A stretch of 64,000 nt of DNA from an uncultured Actinomycetes bacterium. Lineage in GTDB: Bacteria > Actinomycetota > Acidimicrobiia > Acidimicrobiales > RAAP-2. The first letter of the stretch is position 1; every line of letters begins with the position of its first letter. The stretch covers positions 1 through 64,000 of the forward strand of contig CAIORQ010000055.1 of NCBI GenBank assembly GCA_903860745.1, in the 5' to 3' direction. A program made the translations under genes and the position numbers. The notes below the pieces were generated by a model that worked only from the letters and a program-made list of their open reading frames with translations, did not search any database and was not told where the DNA came from. This document shows, piece by piece, positions 19,169 through 29,102 of this stretch.

Positions 19169-20440
19169 ATGACGCCGAGCGCCGCCGAGTTCGTGAGCCT
19201 CCTGCCCGAGGGGTCCTTCGTGGACGACGAGGGGCAGCTGGTGGTGGGCGGTTGCCGACTGGTCGACCTGGCTGACCAGTACGGCACACCGGTGCTGGTG
19301 GTCGACGAGGCCAGCGTGCGCTCCCAGGTCCGGCGCTTCGACGCGTCGATGCGCGAGGGCTGGGCGAACTCGCGGGTGGTCTTCGCCTCCAAGGCCTTCC
19401 CCTGCACGGCCATGTACGAGGTGATGGCCCAAGAAGGCGTCGGTGTCGACGTGGCCGGGGGCGGCGAGCTCGTGATGGCCCTGGCCGGTGGGGTGAGCCC
19501 CTCGAAGATCATCGTGCACGGCAACGCCAAGACGACCGAGGAGCTGTCCATGGCCCTCGAGGCGCAGGTGGGCACCATCGTCATCGACAACTTCGACGAC
19601 ATCGATCGCCTGGAGCAGCTGGCGCGGCGTGAGCAGGGGGTGCTGATCCGCGTGCTGCCGCGGGTGAGTGCGGACACCCACGAGGCGATCGCGACGGGAC
19701 AGGTCGGTTCGAAGTTCGGCCTCGACGGCGAGCAGGCGCTCGAGGCCATCGCGCGCGTGAGGGCCTCGGAGCACCTCCGCCTCGACGGCCTGCACGCCCA
19801 CATCGGCTCGCAGATCCTCGACACCGGACCCTTCGCGCTCGAGGTGGCGGCCCTGGCGGAGTACGGCGACTTCGACGTCTACGACCTCGGTGGCGGACTG
19901 GGGGTGCGCTACACCTACCACCAGGACCCGCCCAGCCCCGAGGAGTGGTGCGCCGCGGTGACCTCCGCGGCGCGCCGCCACCTGCCCTCGAGCGCCCGCC
20001 TGATCGTCGAACCCGGACGTTCGATGGTGGCGCGCTCGGGCTTCACGCTCTACCGCGTGACCACGGTCAAGCGCGGATCGAGCACCTTCGTGGCCGTCGA
20101 CGGGGGCATGGCCGACAACCTCGACGTCTCCCTCTACGGCGAGCGCTTCGAGGCCAGCGTGGTGGATCGGGTGGGCGGCGGCGAGCTCGTGACGCTGGTG
20201 GGCCGACACTGCGAGTCCGGCGACACCCTGATCCGCGGGGTGGCGATGCGCTCGCCGAGGGTCGGCGACGTGGTGGTGGTCGCGGCGACGGGTGCCTACA
20301 CCTACACGATGCAGAACAACTACAACGGCGCCCTGCGCCCCCCGCTGGTCTTCGTGGGGGGCGGACGCTCCCAGTTGCGGGTGCGTCGCGAGACCTACAC
20401 TGATTTCTTTCGACGCGACGTCCCTGACGAGGGTGGTTGA
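19169..20440 (+). CDS. lysA: Diaminopimelate decarboxylase
   Basis: VVFASKAFPC (PLP Lys), HIGSQI, DLGGGLGVRYT, VEPGRSMVA, GRHCESGDTL, GAYTYTMQNNYN. Confidence 0.88.
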   Translation: MTPSAAEFVSLLPEGSFVDDEGQLVVGGCRLVDLADQYGTPVLVVDEASVRSQVRRFDASMREGWANSRVVFASKAFPCTAMYEVMAQEGVGVDVAGGGELVMALAGGVSPSKIIVHGNAKTTEELSMALEAQVGTIVIDNFDDIDRLEQLARREQGVLIRVLPRVSADTHEAIATGQVGSKFGLDGEQALEAIARVRASEHLRLDGLHAHIGSQILDTGPFALEVAALAEYGDFDVYDLGGGLGVRYTYHQDPPSPEEWCAAVTSAARRHLPSSARLIVEPGRSMVARSGFTLYRVTTVKRGSSTFVAVDGGMADNLDVSLYGERFEASVVDRVGGGELVTLVGRHCESGDTLIRGVAMRSPRVGDVVVVAATGAYTYTMQNNYNGALRPPLVFVGGGRSQLRVRRETYTDFFRRDVPDEGG

Positions 20441-20477
20441 CGGGGGACGTCGCGACGAACGACTGAGGGGGGTCAGG

Positions 20478-22013
20478 ATGAGTGAGATCGACGCGAGGGC
20501 GGCCGAGGAGGCCACCCTCCACGACGAGACGAAGCTCGCGCTTCGCGAGAAGAGCAAGCTGCGGGTGCTCATCGGGCGCATGGACGCCCTGGTGATGATG
20601 CTGTGCGCGCTGGTCGGCCTGGACACGGTCGGTGCGGTCTCGAGCGACGGCGCCCAGGCGATCACCTGGCTGCTGTTCATGGCGATCTTCTTCTTCGTCC
20701 CCTACGCCCTGCTCTGCTCGGAGCTGGGCACGACCTTCCCCGAGGAGGGCGGGCCCTACGTGTGGGTGAAGCTGGCCTTCGGTCGCCTGCCCGCGGGCAT
20801 CACGACCCTGCTGTACTGGATCACGAACCCGATCTGGCTGGGCGGCACGCTCACCATCACCGCGATCGCCGCCTTCGGGGAGTTCTTCACACCCCTGCAC
20901 GGCGTCTGGAAGCTGCTCTTCGCGCTGGTGTTCATCTGGATCGCCGTCGGCGCCACCATCTTCTCCTTCAACGTCGGCAAGATCGTCCTCTTCGTGGGCG
21001 CGTGGGCGCGGGTCATCCTGCTCTCCTTCTTCACGATCACCGCCGTGGTCTACGCCGCCAAGCACGGGGTGCACGGCTTCGGCGCCGGCGCCTTCTCCCC
21101 GACCCAGGCGGTGTTCCTCGCGGCGGTGCCCGTCTTGTTCTTCAGCTTCGAGGGCTTCGAGCTGCCCAGCGAGGCGGGTGAGGAGATGCTCAACGTCAAG
21201 CGCGACGTCCCCGTCAACATCCTGCGCGGCGCCGTCGGCACGGTGCTGATGTACGCGCTGCCGATCTTCGCGATCCTGGTGATCCTGCCCCCCAGCCAGC
21301 AGACCAGCCTCGGGGGGTTCCTCGCCTCGGTGAAGCTGATCTTCACCGTCTACGGGGGGCACGCCACCGCGACCGGATCGGTCCTCACCGGGGTGGGCAA
21401 GCTCTTCGGTGACCTGGCGGCCCTGGGCTTCATCCTGGCGCTGCTCAGCTCCGCGTCGTCGTGGATCATGGGCGGCAACCGCGGTCTGGCGGTGGCCGGT
21501 CTCGACGGGGCGGCGCCCAAGTCCTTCGGCATCATCTCCGAGAAGTTCGGCACGCCGATCATGGTGGACGTCATCGCCGGCGTGGTGGCGACGGTGACGA
21601 TGTTGACGGCCTTCTGGTTGTCGAGCGGCAACACCGCGAAGTACTTCAGCGTCGTGCTGGGCGTGACCATCTCCACCTCGGCCGTGTCGTACCTGGCGAT
21701 CTTCCCGGCCCTGATCAAGCTGCGCTACTCGCACAGCCACATCCCCCGACCCTTCGCCGTCCCCGGCGGCAAGGCCGTGGTCTGGGCGGTCGGCGTCTTG
21801 ACCACCCTGTGGGCCCTGGTGGCCACCGTGGCCCTGCTCTACCCCGGGGTCGGCACCTCCGACCCTGACGCCTCGCTGCCGTCGGGGTGGACGGGTCAGC
21901 GCCTCACCTTCGAATTCACCCAGGCGATCCCGCTGATCGTCATCGTGGCCCTCGGGGTCGTCTGGTACCGCATGGGTGCCGAGACCCGTCGCGAGATCGC
22001 CGCGAAGGCCTGA
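20478..22013 (+). CDS. APC-family amino acid permease
   Basis: About 12 TM segments, SELGTTFPEEGGPYVWVK, FFSFEGFELPSEAGEEM. Confidence 0.88.
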   Translation: MSEIDARAAEEATLHDETKLALREKSKLRVLIGRMDALVMMLCALVGLDTVGAVSSDGAQAITWLLFMAIFFFVPYALLCSELGTTFPEEGGPYVWVKLAFGRLPAGITTLLYWITNPIWLGGTLTITAIAAFGEFFTPLHGVWKLLFALVFIWIAVGATIFSFNVGKIVLFVGAWARVILLSFFTITAVVYAAKHGVHGFGAGAFSPTQAVFLAAVPVLFFSFEGFELPSEAGEEMLNVKRDVPVNILRGAVGTVLMYALPIFAILVILPPSQQTSLGGFLASVKLIFTVYGGHATATGSVLTGVGKLFGDLAALGFILALLSSASSWIMGGNRGLAVAGLDGAAPKSFGIISEKFGTPIMVDVIAGVVATVTMLTAFWLSSGNTAKYFSVVLGVTISTSAVSYLAIFPALIKLRYSHSHIPRPFAVPGGKAVVWAVGVLTTLWALVATVALLYPGVGTSDPDASLPSGWTGQRLTFEFTQAIPLIVIVALGVVWYRMGAETRREIAAKA

Positions 22014-22016
22014 TCC

Positions 22017-23636
22017 GTGCAGGACGAGGCCGACCTCGTCGTCGTCAACGCGCGGGTGTTGACCCTCGACGCCGAGCGACCGCGCGCGGGCGCGGTGGCC
22101 CTGCGTGGCGGGCTCGTCGCGGCCCTCGGCGAGGAGCCGGGTGAGTGGATCGGGCCCTCGACGCGGGTCGTCGACGCGCGTGGTGCCACGGTGCTGCCCG
22201 GCATCATCGATTCGCACAACCACGTGCGTCTCGGCGCCAACCCCGGGGCCGTCTCGCTCTTCGGCGCCGACTCCCTCGAGGAGATCCGCCGTCGCCTCGA
22301 GGCCTTCGTCGCCGCGACCCCCGGGGGCGACTGGATCGAGGGCGAGGGGTGGAACTACGCCGCCCTGCCCGAGGGGCGTCCCCACGCCGAACTCATCGAC
22401 GAGGTCTGCGCGGGACGGCCGGCGTGGCTCTTCTCCTACGACGTCCACACCGTGTGGCTCAACACCGCCGCGCTGGAGCGACTGCGCGTGAGCGCCACGT
22501 CGCCGACGCTGCCCTTCGGACACGCCGAGGTCCGCGACGGCCGGCTCACGGGCTGGGTGCACGACTTCGCCGTGCGGGGGATCCACCCGCGGGGCCAGGC
22601 CTACCTCGAGGGCGTGCTGCCGGGTTACTCTCTCGATGCGCAGTACGAGCGGCTGGCCACCAACCTGCGCGACGCCGTGCGCTACGGCATCACCACCATC
22701 GTCGAGCCCCAGAACGGGCTGCGCGACCTGGCGCTCTTCGAGCGGGCCGCTCGCGAGGGCGTCCTGCGCTCGCGGCTCATCGCCGCGGTCATCCACACTC
22801 CCGACGGCGACGGCGACGGCGACGCCCTCGACGACATCGCCGCCGCGGTGGCCTCCTACCAGCACCCCCGGGTGGCCCTGGGCCCCGTCAAGCTCTACAT
22901 CGACGACGTGGTGGAGCCGCACACCGCCGCGATGCTCGCCCCCTACGCCAACTTCCCGGGCGTCGGATCGACCTTCTGGGACCCCGGCGACTTCGCCGAG
23001 CTCATCGTCGCGCTCGAGGACCGCGGTCTGCAGGCCTTCGTCCACGCCACGGGCGACCGGGGCATCCGCACCGCCCTGGACGCCTTCGCCGAGGCGCGCC
23101 GCCGTCACGGCGAACGCGACACGCGCCACCAGATCGTCCACGTGGAGTGCCTGGACCCCGACGACCTGCCCCGCTTCGCGGACCTGGGGGTGGTCGCCTG
23201 CGTGCAGCCGCGACACTGCGCGCCCGACATCAGCGCCGAGTGGCGCGAGAACGTGGGAGCCGAGCGCGAACGCTACGCCTGGGCCATGCGCTCGCTGCTC
23301 GAGGCGGGTGCGCCCGTCGCCTTCTCCAGCGACTGGAACGTCGCCGAGATGGACCCGATGATCGGTCTCTACAGCGCGCTGACGCGCGCCGACCTCGAGG
23401 GTCGCGGCGCGTGGAACCTCGACGAGACGGTGACCCTGGACCAGGCGCTGCGCGCCTACTGCCGGGGCGGGGCCTGGGCCAACTTCCACGACCACGACCG
23501 CGGCATGCTGCGCGTGGGCTACCAGGGCGACCTCATCGTCCTGAGCGACGACCTCGAGGCCCTCACCCCCTCGCAGCTGCTCGAGACCTTCGTCACGCAC
23601 ACCCTGGTGGCGGGCGAGGTCGTCTACGGCGACTAG
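22017..23636 (+). CDS. Amidohydrolase (YtcJ/Amidohydro_3-like)
   Basis: VVNARVLTLD..., GATVLPGIIDSHNHVRLG, HATGDRGIRTALDAF, SSDWNVAEMDPM. Confidence 0.87.
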   Translation: MQDEADLVVVNARVLTLDAERPRAGAVALRGGLVAALGEEPGEWIGPSTRVVDARGATVLPGIIDSHNHVRLGANPGAVSLFGADSLEEIRRRLEAFVAATPGGDWIEGEGWNYAALPEGRPHAELIDEVCAGRPAWLFSYDVHTVWLNTAALERLRVSATSPTLPFGHAEVRDGRLTGWVHDFAVRGIHPRGQAYLEGVLPGYSLDAQYERLATNLRDAVRYGITTIVEPQNGLRDLALFERAAREGVLRSRLIAAVIHTPDGDGDGDALDDIAAAVASYQHPRVALGPVKLYIDDVVEPHTAAMLAPYANFPGVGSTFWDPGDFAELIVALEDRGLQAFVHATGDRGIRTALDAFAEARRRHGERDTRHQIVHVECLDPDDLPRFADLGVVACVQPRHCAPDISAEWRENVGAERERYAWAMRSLLEAGAPVAFSSDWNVAEMDPMIGLYSALTRADLEGRGAWNLDETVTLDQALRAYCRGGAWANFHDHDRGMLRVGYQGDLIVLSDDLEALTPSQLLETFVTHTLVAGEVVYGD

Positions 23637-24733
23637 CTAGCGGCCTCGGCGCGCAGCGCGGCGTAGCCGGGCTTGATGACCTGGTTGATCAGGGCCAGGC
23701 GCTGGTCGAACTGGAAGAAGGAGCTCTTGGCCGCGTTGAGGGTCAACCACTCCATGTCCTCGAGGGTCCAGCCGAAGGCCTGGGCGCAGGCCTCGAACTC
23801 GCTCGAGAGGGTGATGCCGCTCATCAGGCGGTTGTCGGTGTTGAGGGTCACGCGAAAGCGCAGCTGGCGCAGCAACTCGATGGGGTGCTCGGCGAGGGTG
23901 GGCGCGGCGCCGGTGTGCACGTTCGAGGTCGGGCAGACCTCGAGGGGGATGCGCCGGTCGCGCACGAAGCTGGCCAGTCGACCGAGTCGGTACTCGTCGC
24001 CGACGCGCACGATGTCGTCGACGATGCGCACGCCGTGTCCGAGGCGCTCGGCGTCGCAGAACTGCACGGCCTCCCAGATCGAGGGCAGACCGAAGGCCTC
24101 GCCGGCGTGGATGGTCATGTGGAAGTTCTCGCGCTGGATGAGGTGGAAGGCCGCGAGGTGCTCGGTCGGCGGGAAGCCGTCCTCGGGCCCGGCGATGTCG
24201 AAGCCGCACACGCCCGCGTCGCGGTACCTCACCGCCAGGGCGGCCATCTCCTCGCTGCGGTGCGCCTGGCGCATCGCCGAGACCAGGGTGCGCACGATGA
24301 TGGTCTTGCCGCGCGCGCGCGCCTGGGCCGTGCCCTGGGCGAAACCGGCCAGCACGGCCTCGACGACCTCGTCGAGGAGCAGCCCGCCGGCCTGGTGCAG
24401 TTCGGGCGCGAAGCGGATCTCGGCGTAGACGACGCCGTCGAGGGCCAGGTCGAAGGCGGTCTCGCTGGCCACGCGCTCGAGCTGGTCCTTGGTCTGCATG
24501 ACCGCGGTCGTGTGGGCGAAGCCCTCCAGGTAGCGCACCAGGTCGCTGCCCGGGGCGTCGGCCACGAACCAGCGCGCGAGCTCGTCGACGTCACTGGTGG
24601 GCAGGCCCCGGTAGCCGATCTCCTGGGCCAGTTCCAGCACGGTGGCCGGCCGCACGCCGCCGTCGAGATGGTCGTGCAGCAGGACCTTGGGCGCGGCCGC
24701 GATACGCGCGGGGGTGAGGGGCGTCGTTGACAT
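23633..24733 (-). CDS. add: Adenosine deaminase
   Basis: KVLLHDHLDGGVRPAT, HAGEAFGLPSIWEAV, RLGHGVRI, CPTSNVHTGA, NTDNRLMS. Confidence 0.94.
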   Translation of the reverse strand: MSTTPLTPARIAAAPKVLLHDHLDGGVRPATVLELAQEIGYRGLPTSDVDELARWFVADAPGSDLVRYLEGFAHTTAVMQTKDQLERVASETAFDLALDGVVYAEIRFAPELHQAGGLLLDEVVEAVLAGFAQGTAQARARGKTIIVRTLVSAMRQAHRSEEMAALAVRYRDAGVCGFDIAGPEDGFPPTEHLAAFHLIQRENFHMTIHAGEAFGLPSIWEAVQFCDAERLGHGVRIVDDIVRVGDEYRLGRLASFVRDRRIPLEVCPTSNVHTGAAPTLAEHPIELLRQLRFRVTLNTDNRLMSGITLSSEFEACAQAFGWTLEDMEWLTLNAAKSSFFQFDQRLALINQVIKPGYAALRAEAAS

Positions 24734-24772
24734 AGCGCAAGGCTAGTCAAGCCCGTGGTCGTCTCGGAGGGC

Positions 24773-26050
24773 TCAGGCGCCGATGCGCTCGATCAGGATC
24801 GGCTCCACCGGGGCCGGGTGCTCGCCCAGGGTGACGGCGTTGGCGATGGTGGCCATGCCGCGCTCGAGGTGCTCCTCGTCGTCGGCGTAGAGCTCGAAGA
24901 TCGGCTGGTGGGCGACCACGTAGTCGCCCTCGCGCACCAGGCACTTGACGCCGGCGCCCGCGCTGACCGGGTCCTCCTTGCGGGCGCGGCCCGCGCCCAG
25001 TCGCCAGGCCGCCACGCCCACGCCCAGGGCGTCGACGGACTGGACGATGCCGTCGTGGGGGGCGGTGACCACGTGGTGGTGCGCGGCGGGGAAGAGGTCG
25101 GCTCCGGGGTCGCCGCCCTGGGCGGCGATCATGGCGCAGTAGACCTCGTAGGCCGTGCCGTCGTCGAGCTTGGTCGCCGGGTCCACGTCGATGCCGACGA
25201 GTCCGAGCATGGTGCGCGCCAGCGACAAGGTGAGCTCGCGCACGTCCTCGGGCCCGGCGCCGCGCAGGACGTCCACCGACTCGAGGACCTCGAGGGCGTT
25301 GCCCACCGCCACGCCCAGGGGTTGGTTCATCGAGGTGAGCTGGGCGACCGTGGCCACGCCGTGCGAGGTGCCCAGGGCGACCATGGTGGTGGCCAGCTCG
25401 CGGGCGCGCTCGATGGTCTTGATGAAGGCCCCGCGTCCCACCTTGACGTCGAGCACCAGGGCCTGGGTGCCCTCGGCGATCTTCTTGGACATGATCGACG
25501 ACGAGATCAGCGGGATCGACTCCACGGTGCCGGTCACGTCGCGCAGGGCGTAGAGCTTGCGGTCCACCGGGGCGAGGCCGGGCCCCGCCGCGCAGATGAC
25601 CGCTCCGATCTCCTCGAGCTGGGCGAGGGCCTCCTCGTTGGAGAGCTGGGCGCGCCAGCCCGGGATGGACTCGAGCTTGTCCAGGGTTCCTCCGGTGTGG
25701 CCCAGGCCCCGACCCGAGAGCTGGGGCATGGCCGCACCGCAGGCCGCCACGAGGGGCGTGAGGATGAGCGAGATCTTGTCCCCCACGCCGCCGGTGGAGT
25801 GCTTGTCGACGGTGGGCCGCGACAGGCTCGAGAGGTCGAGCCGCTCGCCCGAGGCGATCATGACGTCGGTCCAGTGCGCGAGCTCTCGCGGGGTGAGACC
25901 CTGGAAGAAGATCGCCATCAAGAGGGCCGAGACCTGTTCGTCGGCCACGCTGCCCGCGACGTAGGCGTTCAGCATCCACTCGATGGCCTCGTCGGTCAGT
26001 TCACCCCCGTCGCGCTTGGTGGTGATGATGTCAACGGCGGAGAAGGTCAC
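24773..26050 (-). CDS. deoA: Thymidine/pyrimidine-nucleoside phosphorylase
   Basis: KRDGGELTDEAIEWML, DKHSTGGVGDKISLIL, GRGLGHTGGTLDKLESIPG, DVKVGRGAF. Confidence 0.95.
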   Translation of the reverse strand: MTFSAVDIITTKRDGGELTDEAIEWMLNAYVAGSVADEQVSALLMAIFFQGLTPRELAHWTDVMIASGERLDLSSLSRPTVDKHSTGGVGDKISLILTPLVAACGAAMPQLSGRGLGHTGGTLDKLESIPGWRAQLSNEEALAQLEEIGAVICAAGPGLAPVDRKLYALRDVTGTVESIPLISSSIMSKKIAEGTQALVLDVKVGRGAFIKTIERARELATTMVALGTSHGVATVAQLTSMNQPLGVAVGNALEVLESVDVLRGAGPEDVRELTLSLARTMLGLVGIDVDPATKLDDGTAYEVYCAMIAAQGGDPGADLFPAAHHHVVTAPHDGIVQSVDALGVGVAAWRLGAGRARKEDPVSAGAGVKCLVREGDYVVAHQPIFELYADDEEHLERGMATIANAVTLGEHPAPVEPILIERIGA

Positions 26051-26463
26051 GGGGTGCTCCTGGTCGGTAGGTCGTCCGGGCCGAAGGCCCGCGGGAGCAG
26101 GTCGGCGAGGGTGAGGGGCTCGCCGTCTCCCTGGTCGATGACGAGCGCGGCACCGCCGTGCTCGAACAACACCTGACGGCAGCGTCCGCACGGGGCGATG
26201 GGCTCGCCGTCACCGGCCACGACGCTGAGCGCGACCAATCGGCCCCCGCCGTGGCGGATGAGGTCACTGACCAGGGAGCATTCCGCGCACAGCGTGAGGC
26301 CGTAGCTGGCGTTCTCGACGTTCGAGCCCACCACGATCGCGCCGGCGTCGCTCAGGGCGGCCGCTCCGACACGCACGTGGGAATAGGGGGCGTAGGAGCG
26401 GCTGGTCGCCTCACGGGCGAGTCGACGCAGTTCGGCCCAGGGGATCTCGTCACGCTCGTTCAC
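26047..26463 (-). CDS. cdd: Cytidine deaminase
   Basis: GSNVENASYGLTLCAE, PCGRCRQVLFE zinc motifs; likely GTG start 26463. Confidence 0.93.
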   Translation of the reverse strand: MNERDEIPWAELRRLAREATSRSYAPYSHVRVGAAALSDAGAIVVGSNVENASYGLTLCAECSLVSDLIRHGGGRLVALSVVAGDGEPIAPCGRCRQVLFEHGGAALVIDQGDGEPLTLADLLPRAFGPDDLPTRSTP

Positions 26464-26502
26464 CCCCAAACAGTACCCCTCGGCCCCGGGGGACCGCCGT
26501 CG

Positions 26503-27123
26503 TCAGTCCGGGTCGCACTCCCAGGCCTCGCGGCCCTCGCGCATGGCGAAGTACACGACCGCCAGGCTCGCGAGCGGGTCCGCCCACCACCAGTGCAGTG
26601 ACGCCAGCACGACGCCGACCAGGGTGCTCACGGCCAGGGTGGCGCACAGGGCGGTCTCGGCGGCGTCGGCGGCCACGAGGCGCGCCACCGCGGTCAGACC
26701 CCGCGCCCTCAACCTCGCCGCGCCACGACGCTTGCGCCACGCCAGCAGCGGCATCACGACGGTGGAGGCGGCGCTCACGACCACGCCCAGGGCGTTCTCG
26801 TGGGGGCGGTGCACGCTGAGCAGGGCGGCGGCGGCGTTGACGGTGACGTAGAGGGCCAGGGCGTAGAAGAGGACCGCGAGGATGCGGTGCGAGCGGTGCT
26901 CGGTGATGCGCCCGCCGCGGGCGTGGACCAGGGCGGAGAGTTGTCCCAGCACGACGAGTCCGCTGAGCATCTCGACGAGGGAGTCCCCGCCGAAGGCGAC
27001 CAGGGCGACGGAACCCGCCCAGACGCCGCTCACCAGGGCAGCCGCCGCCTCGAGGGCGGCGAGCGCGATGGTCGCGTACTCCAGGCGCACCACGGTGCGC
27101 GCGGCCTGGCTGTCCTGGTCCAC
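26503..27123 (-). CDS. Cation transporter-like membrane protein (CDF/cation efflux superfamily)
   Basis: GVWAGSVALVAFGGDSLVEMLSG, WWWADPLASLAVVYFAMREGREAW. Confidence 0.75.
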   Translation of the reverse strand: MDQDSQAARTVVRLEYATIALAALEAAAALVSGVWAGSVALVAFGGDSLVEMLSGLVVLGQLSALVHARGGRITEHRSHRILAVLFYALALYVTVNAAAALLSVHRPHENALGVVVSAASTVVMPLLAWRKRRGAARLRARGLTAVARLVAADAAETALCATLAVSTLVGVVLASLHWWWADPLASLAVVYFAMREGREAWECDPD

Positions 27124-27190
27124 GCGACCAGCCTAGAGAGGTCCCTCACCCCGGTGACGAAGAGCCCGGCCGAAGTACACTTCGGCCATC

Positions 27191-28120
27191 ATGACTCGTT
27201 CCCCCGCACCCCATCTTCTGGTCAGCGACGAGGTGTCCAGCGCCCTCGCCGAAGGTCGCGCGGTGGTCGCCCTGGAGACCACGATCGTGGTGCACGGACT
27301 GCCCGTGCCGATCAATCTCGAGGTCGCCGCCGAGTGCGAGAGGGTCATCCGGGCCGCCGGCGCGGTGCCCGCCACCATCGCCGTGGTGCAGGGGACGCTG
27401 CGCGTCGGGCTCGACGCGCCGACCCTCGAGCGCCTCGCCGATCCCGAGCGTCACAGCGCCAAGCTCTCGGCCCGGGACCTGGGCCTCGCGGTGGCGACGC
27501 GTGGCGACGGGGCGACCACCGTGGCGGGGACCATCGCCGCGGCCCACTACGCGCGCATCGCCGTGATGGCCACCGGCGGACTCGGCGGCGTGCATCGCGG
27601 AGCCCAGGCCAGCTTCGACGAGTCGGCCGACCTCACGGCCCTGTCGCGCACGCCGGTGGTGGTGGTGGCCTCGGGGGTCAAGTCGATCCTCGACATCGGG
27701 GCCACCCTCGAACGCCTCGACTCCCTGGGCGTGCCCGTGGCCGGCTTCGGGACCGATCGATTCCCCGGCTTCTACCGCAGCGACTCCGGCTTCGGGCTCG
27801 ACTGGCGACTCGACTCGCCCGAGCAGGCCGCCGCGGCCTTCGCCGCGCACCGCCACTGGTCGCCCACGGGCTTCCTCGTCGCCAATCCGGTGGACGAGGA
27901 CCGCCAGCTCGACGCCGCGGTCCACGACGAGGCCCTGGCCGCCGCCCTGGCCCACGCCGAGGCCCTGGGCGTCTCGGGCAAGGACGTGACGCCGGCGGTG
28001 CTGTCGGAGTTCGCGCGCCACACCGGCGGCGCGAGCGTGGCGGTGAACCGTGACCTGGTGGTCTCCAACGCCTCGGTGGCCGGACGCATCGCGGTGGCCC
28101 TGGCGCAGCTCGGGTCGTGA
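27191..28120 (+). CDS. psuG: Pseudouridine-5'-phosphate glycosidase
   Basis: VALETTIVVHGLPVPINLE, KLSARDLGLA, GGLGGVHRGA, FLVANPV. Confidence 0.94.
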   Translation: MTRSPAPHLLVSDEVSSALAEGRAVVALETTIVVHGLPVPINLEVAAECERVIRAAGAVPATIAVVQGTLRVGLDAPTLERLADPERHSAKLSARDLGLAVATRGDGATTVAGTIAAAHYARIAVMATGGLGGVHRGAQASFDESADLTALSRTPVVVVASGVKSILDIGATLERLDSLGVPVAGFGTDRFPGFYRSDSGFGLDWRLDSPEQAAAAFAAHRHWSPTGFLVANPVDEDRQLDAAVHDEALAAALAHAEALGVSGKDVTPAVLSEFARHTGGASVAVNRDLVVSNASVAGRIAVALAQLGS

Positions 28121-29013
28121 CGCGGCGCGTCGTGGTCGTGGGCGACGCCATGTTGGACGTCGTGGTCCGGGCGCTGGCCCCGCTCGCGCCGGCCAGCGAC
28201 ACGCCGTCGCGGGTGCGCGTCGGGCGCGGCGGCGCCGCCGCGAACCTGGCGGTGGCGATCGTGACGGCCGATCCCGGCCTGGACGTCGTCTACGTGGCGG
28301 CTGTCGGCGACGACGCCGCCGGGGAGATGTTCCGCCGCGAGCTCGACGAATCGGGCGTCTCGTCGCGCCTCGAGCTGCGCCGCGGGGACACCGGGGTCGT
28401 CGTGGCCCTGGTGGGCGCCGACGGGGAGCGCTCGATGATGACCGACCGGGGGGTGAACGCCCAGTTGAGCCTCGAACACGTCCGGGCGGTCCTGGACGAG
28501 GGCGTCGACCACCTGCACGTCTCGGGCTACACGGTGCTCGACGAGGCCTCGCGAGGGCTGGTGCCCGAGCTGTTGGGACAGGCGCGGCGCCGCGGCGCCA
28601 CGACGTCGGTCGACGTCTGCTCGGCGGGTCCCCTGCGCGAGGTCGGAGCGAGCGTCTTCGTGGAGGCGGCGAGCGCGGCGACGATGCTCTTCGCCAACGA
28701 GGAGGAGGCCCTCGAGCTCAGTGGCTGCCGCGAGGTCGAGCGGGCGCTCGCGGACCTGGCGGGCCAGTGGGACGAGGTGGTGGTGACGCGCGGGGCCCGC
28801 GGGGCTATGGTGCGCCGTGGCGAGACGACCATCAGCGAGCCGGCCGTCGCCGGGGACGCCGTCGACACCACCGGGGCGGGGGACTGCGCGACGGGGACCT
28901 ACCTCGCGGCCCGTCTCGGCGGCGCCGAGCTGTCGACGTCGCTGAAGCGGGCCATGAGGGCCGCCGCGCTCGTCGTGGAGGGCCTGGGCAGCCGCGGCCA
29001 GTCGCGTCTCTAG
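28117..29013 (+). CDS. PfkB-family sugar kinase (probable pseudouridine kinase)
   Basis: VGDAMLDVVVRAL, GGAAANLAVAI, DTTGAGDCATGTYLA; coupled to psuG. Confidence 0.88.
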   Translation: MTRRVVVVGDAMLDVVVRALAPLAPASDTPSRVRVGRGGAAANLAVAIVTADPGLDVVYVAAVGDDAAGEMFRRELDESGVSSRLELRRGDTGVVVALVGADGERSMMTDRGVNAQLSLEHVRAVLDEGVDHLHVSGYTVLDEASRGLVPELLGQARRRGATTSVDVCSAGPLREVGASVFVEAASAATMLFANEEEALELSGCREVERALADLAGQWDEVVVTRGARGAMVRRGETTISEPAVAGDAVDTTGAGDCATGTYLAARLGGAELSTSLKRAMRAAALVVEGLGSRGQSRL

Positions 29014-29102
29014 TTCGAGGCGGAGCGGTACCGAGCCGGTCGCCGCACGGCCTTCGCCCCGTCCCGGCCCGCCCCTGGACCCGGCTGGGGGCCCGGGCTG
29101 GC

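Noticed and set aside
17254-19824. 856-aa minus-strand ORF
   Set aside because: Antisense of PNP, phosphomutase and lysA; no recognisable domain
20067-23600. 1177-aa minus-strand ORF
   Set aside because: Opposite lysA, the APC permease and the amidohydrolase, which have clear family motifs; the ORF has Arg/Gly/Val/Asp-biased composition typical of antisense frames in GC-rich DNA
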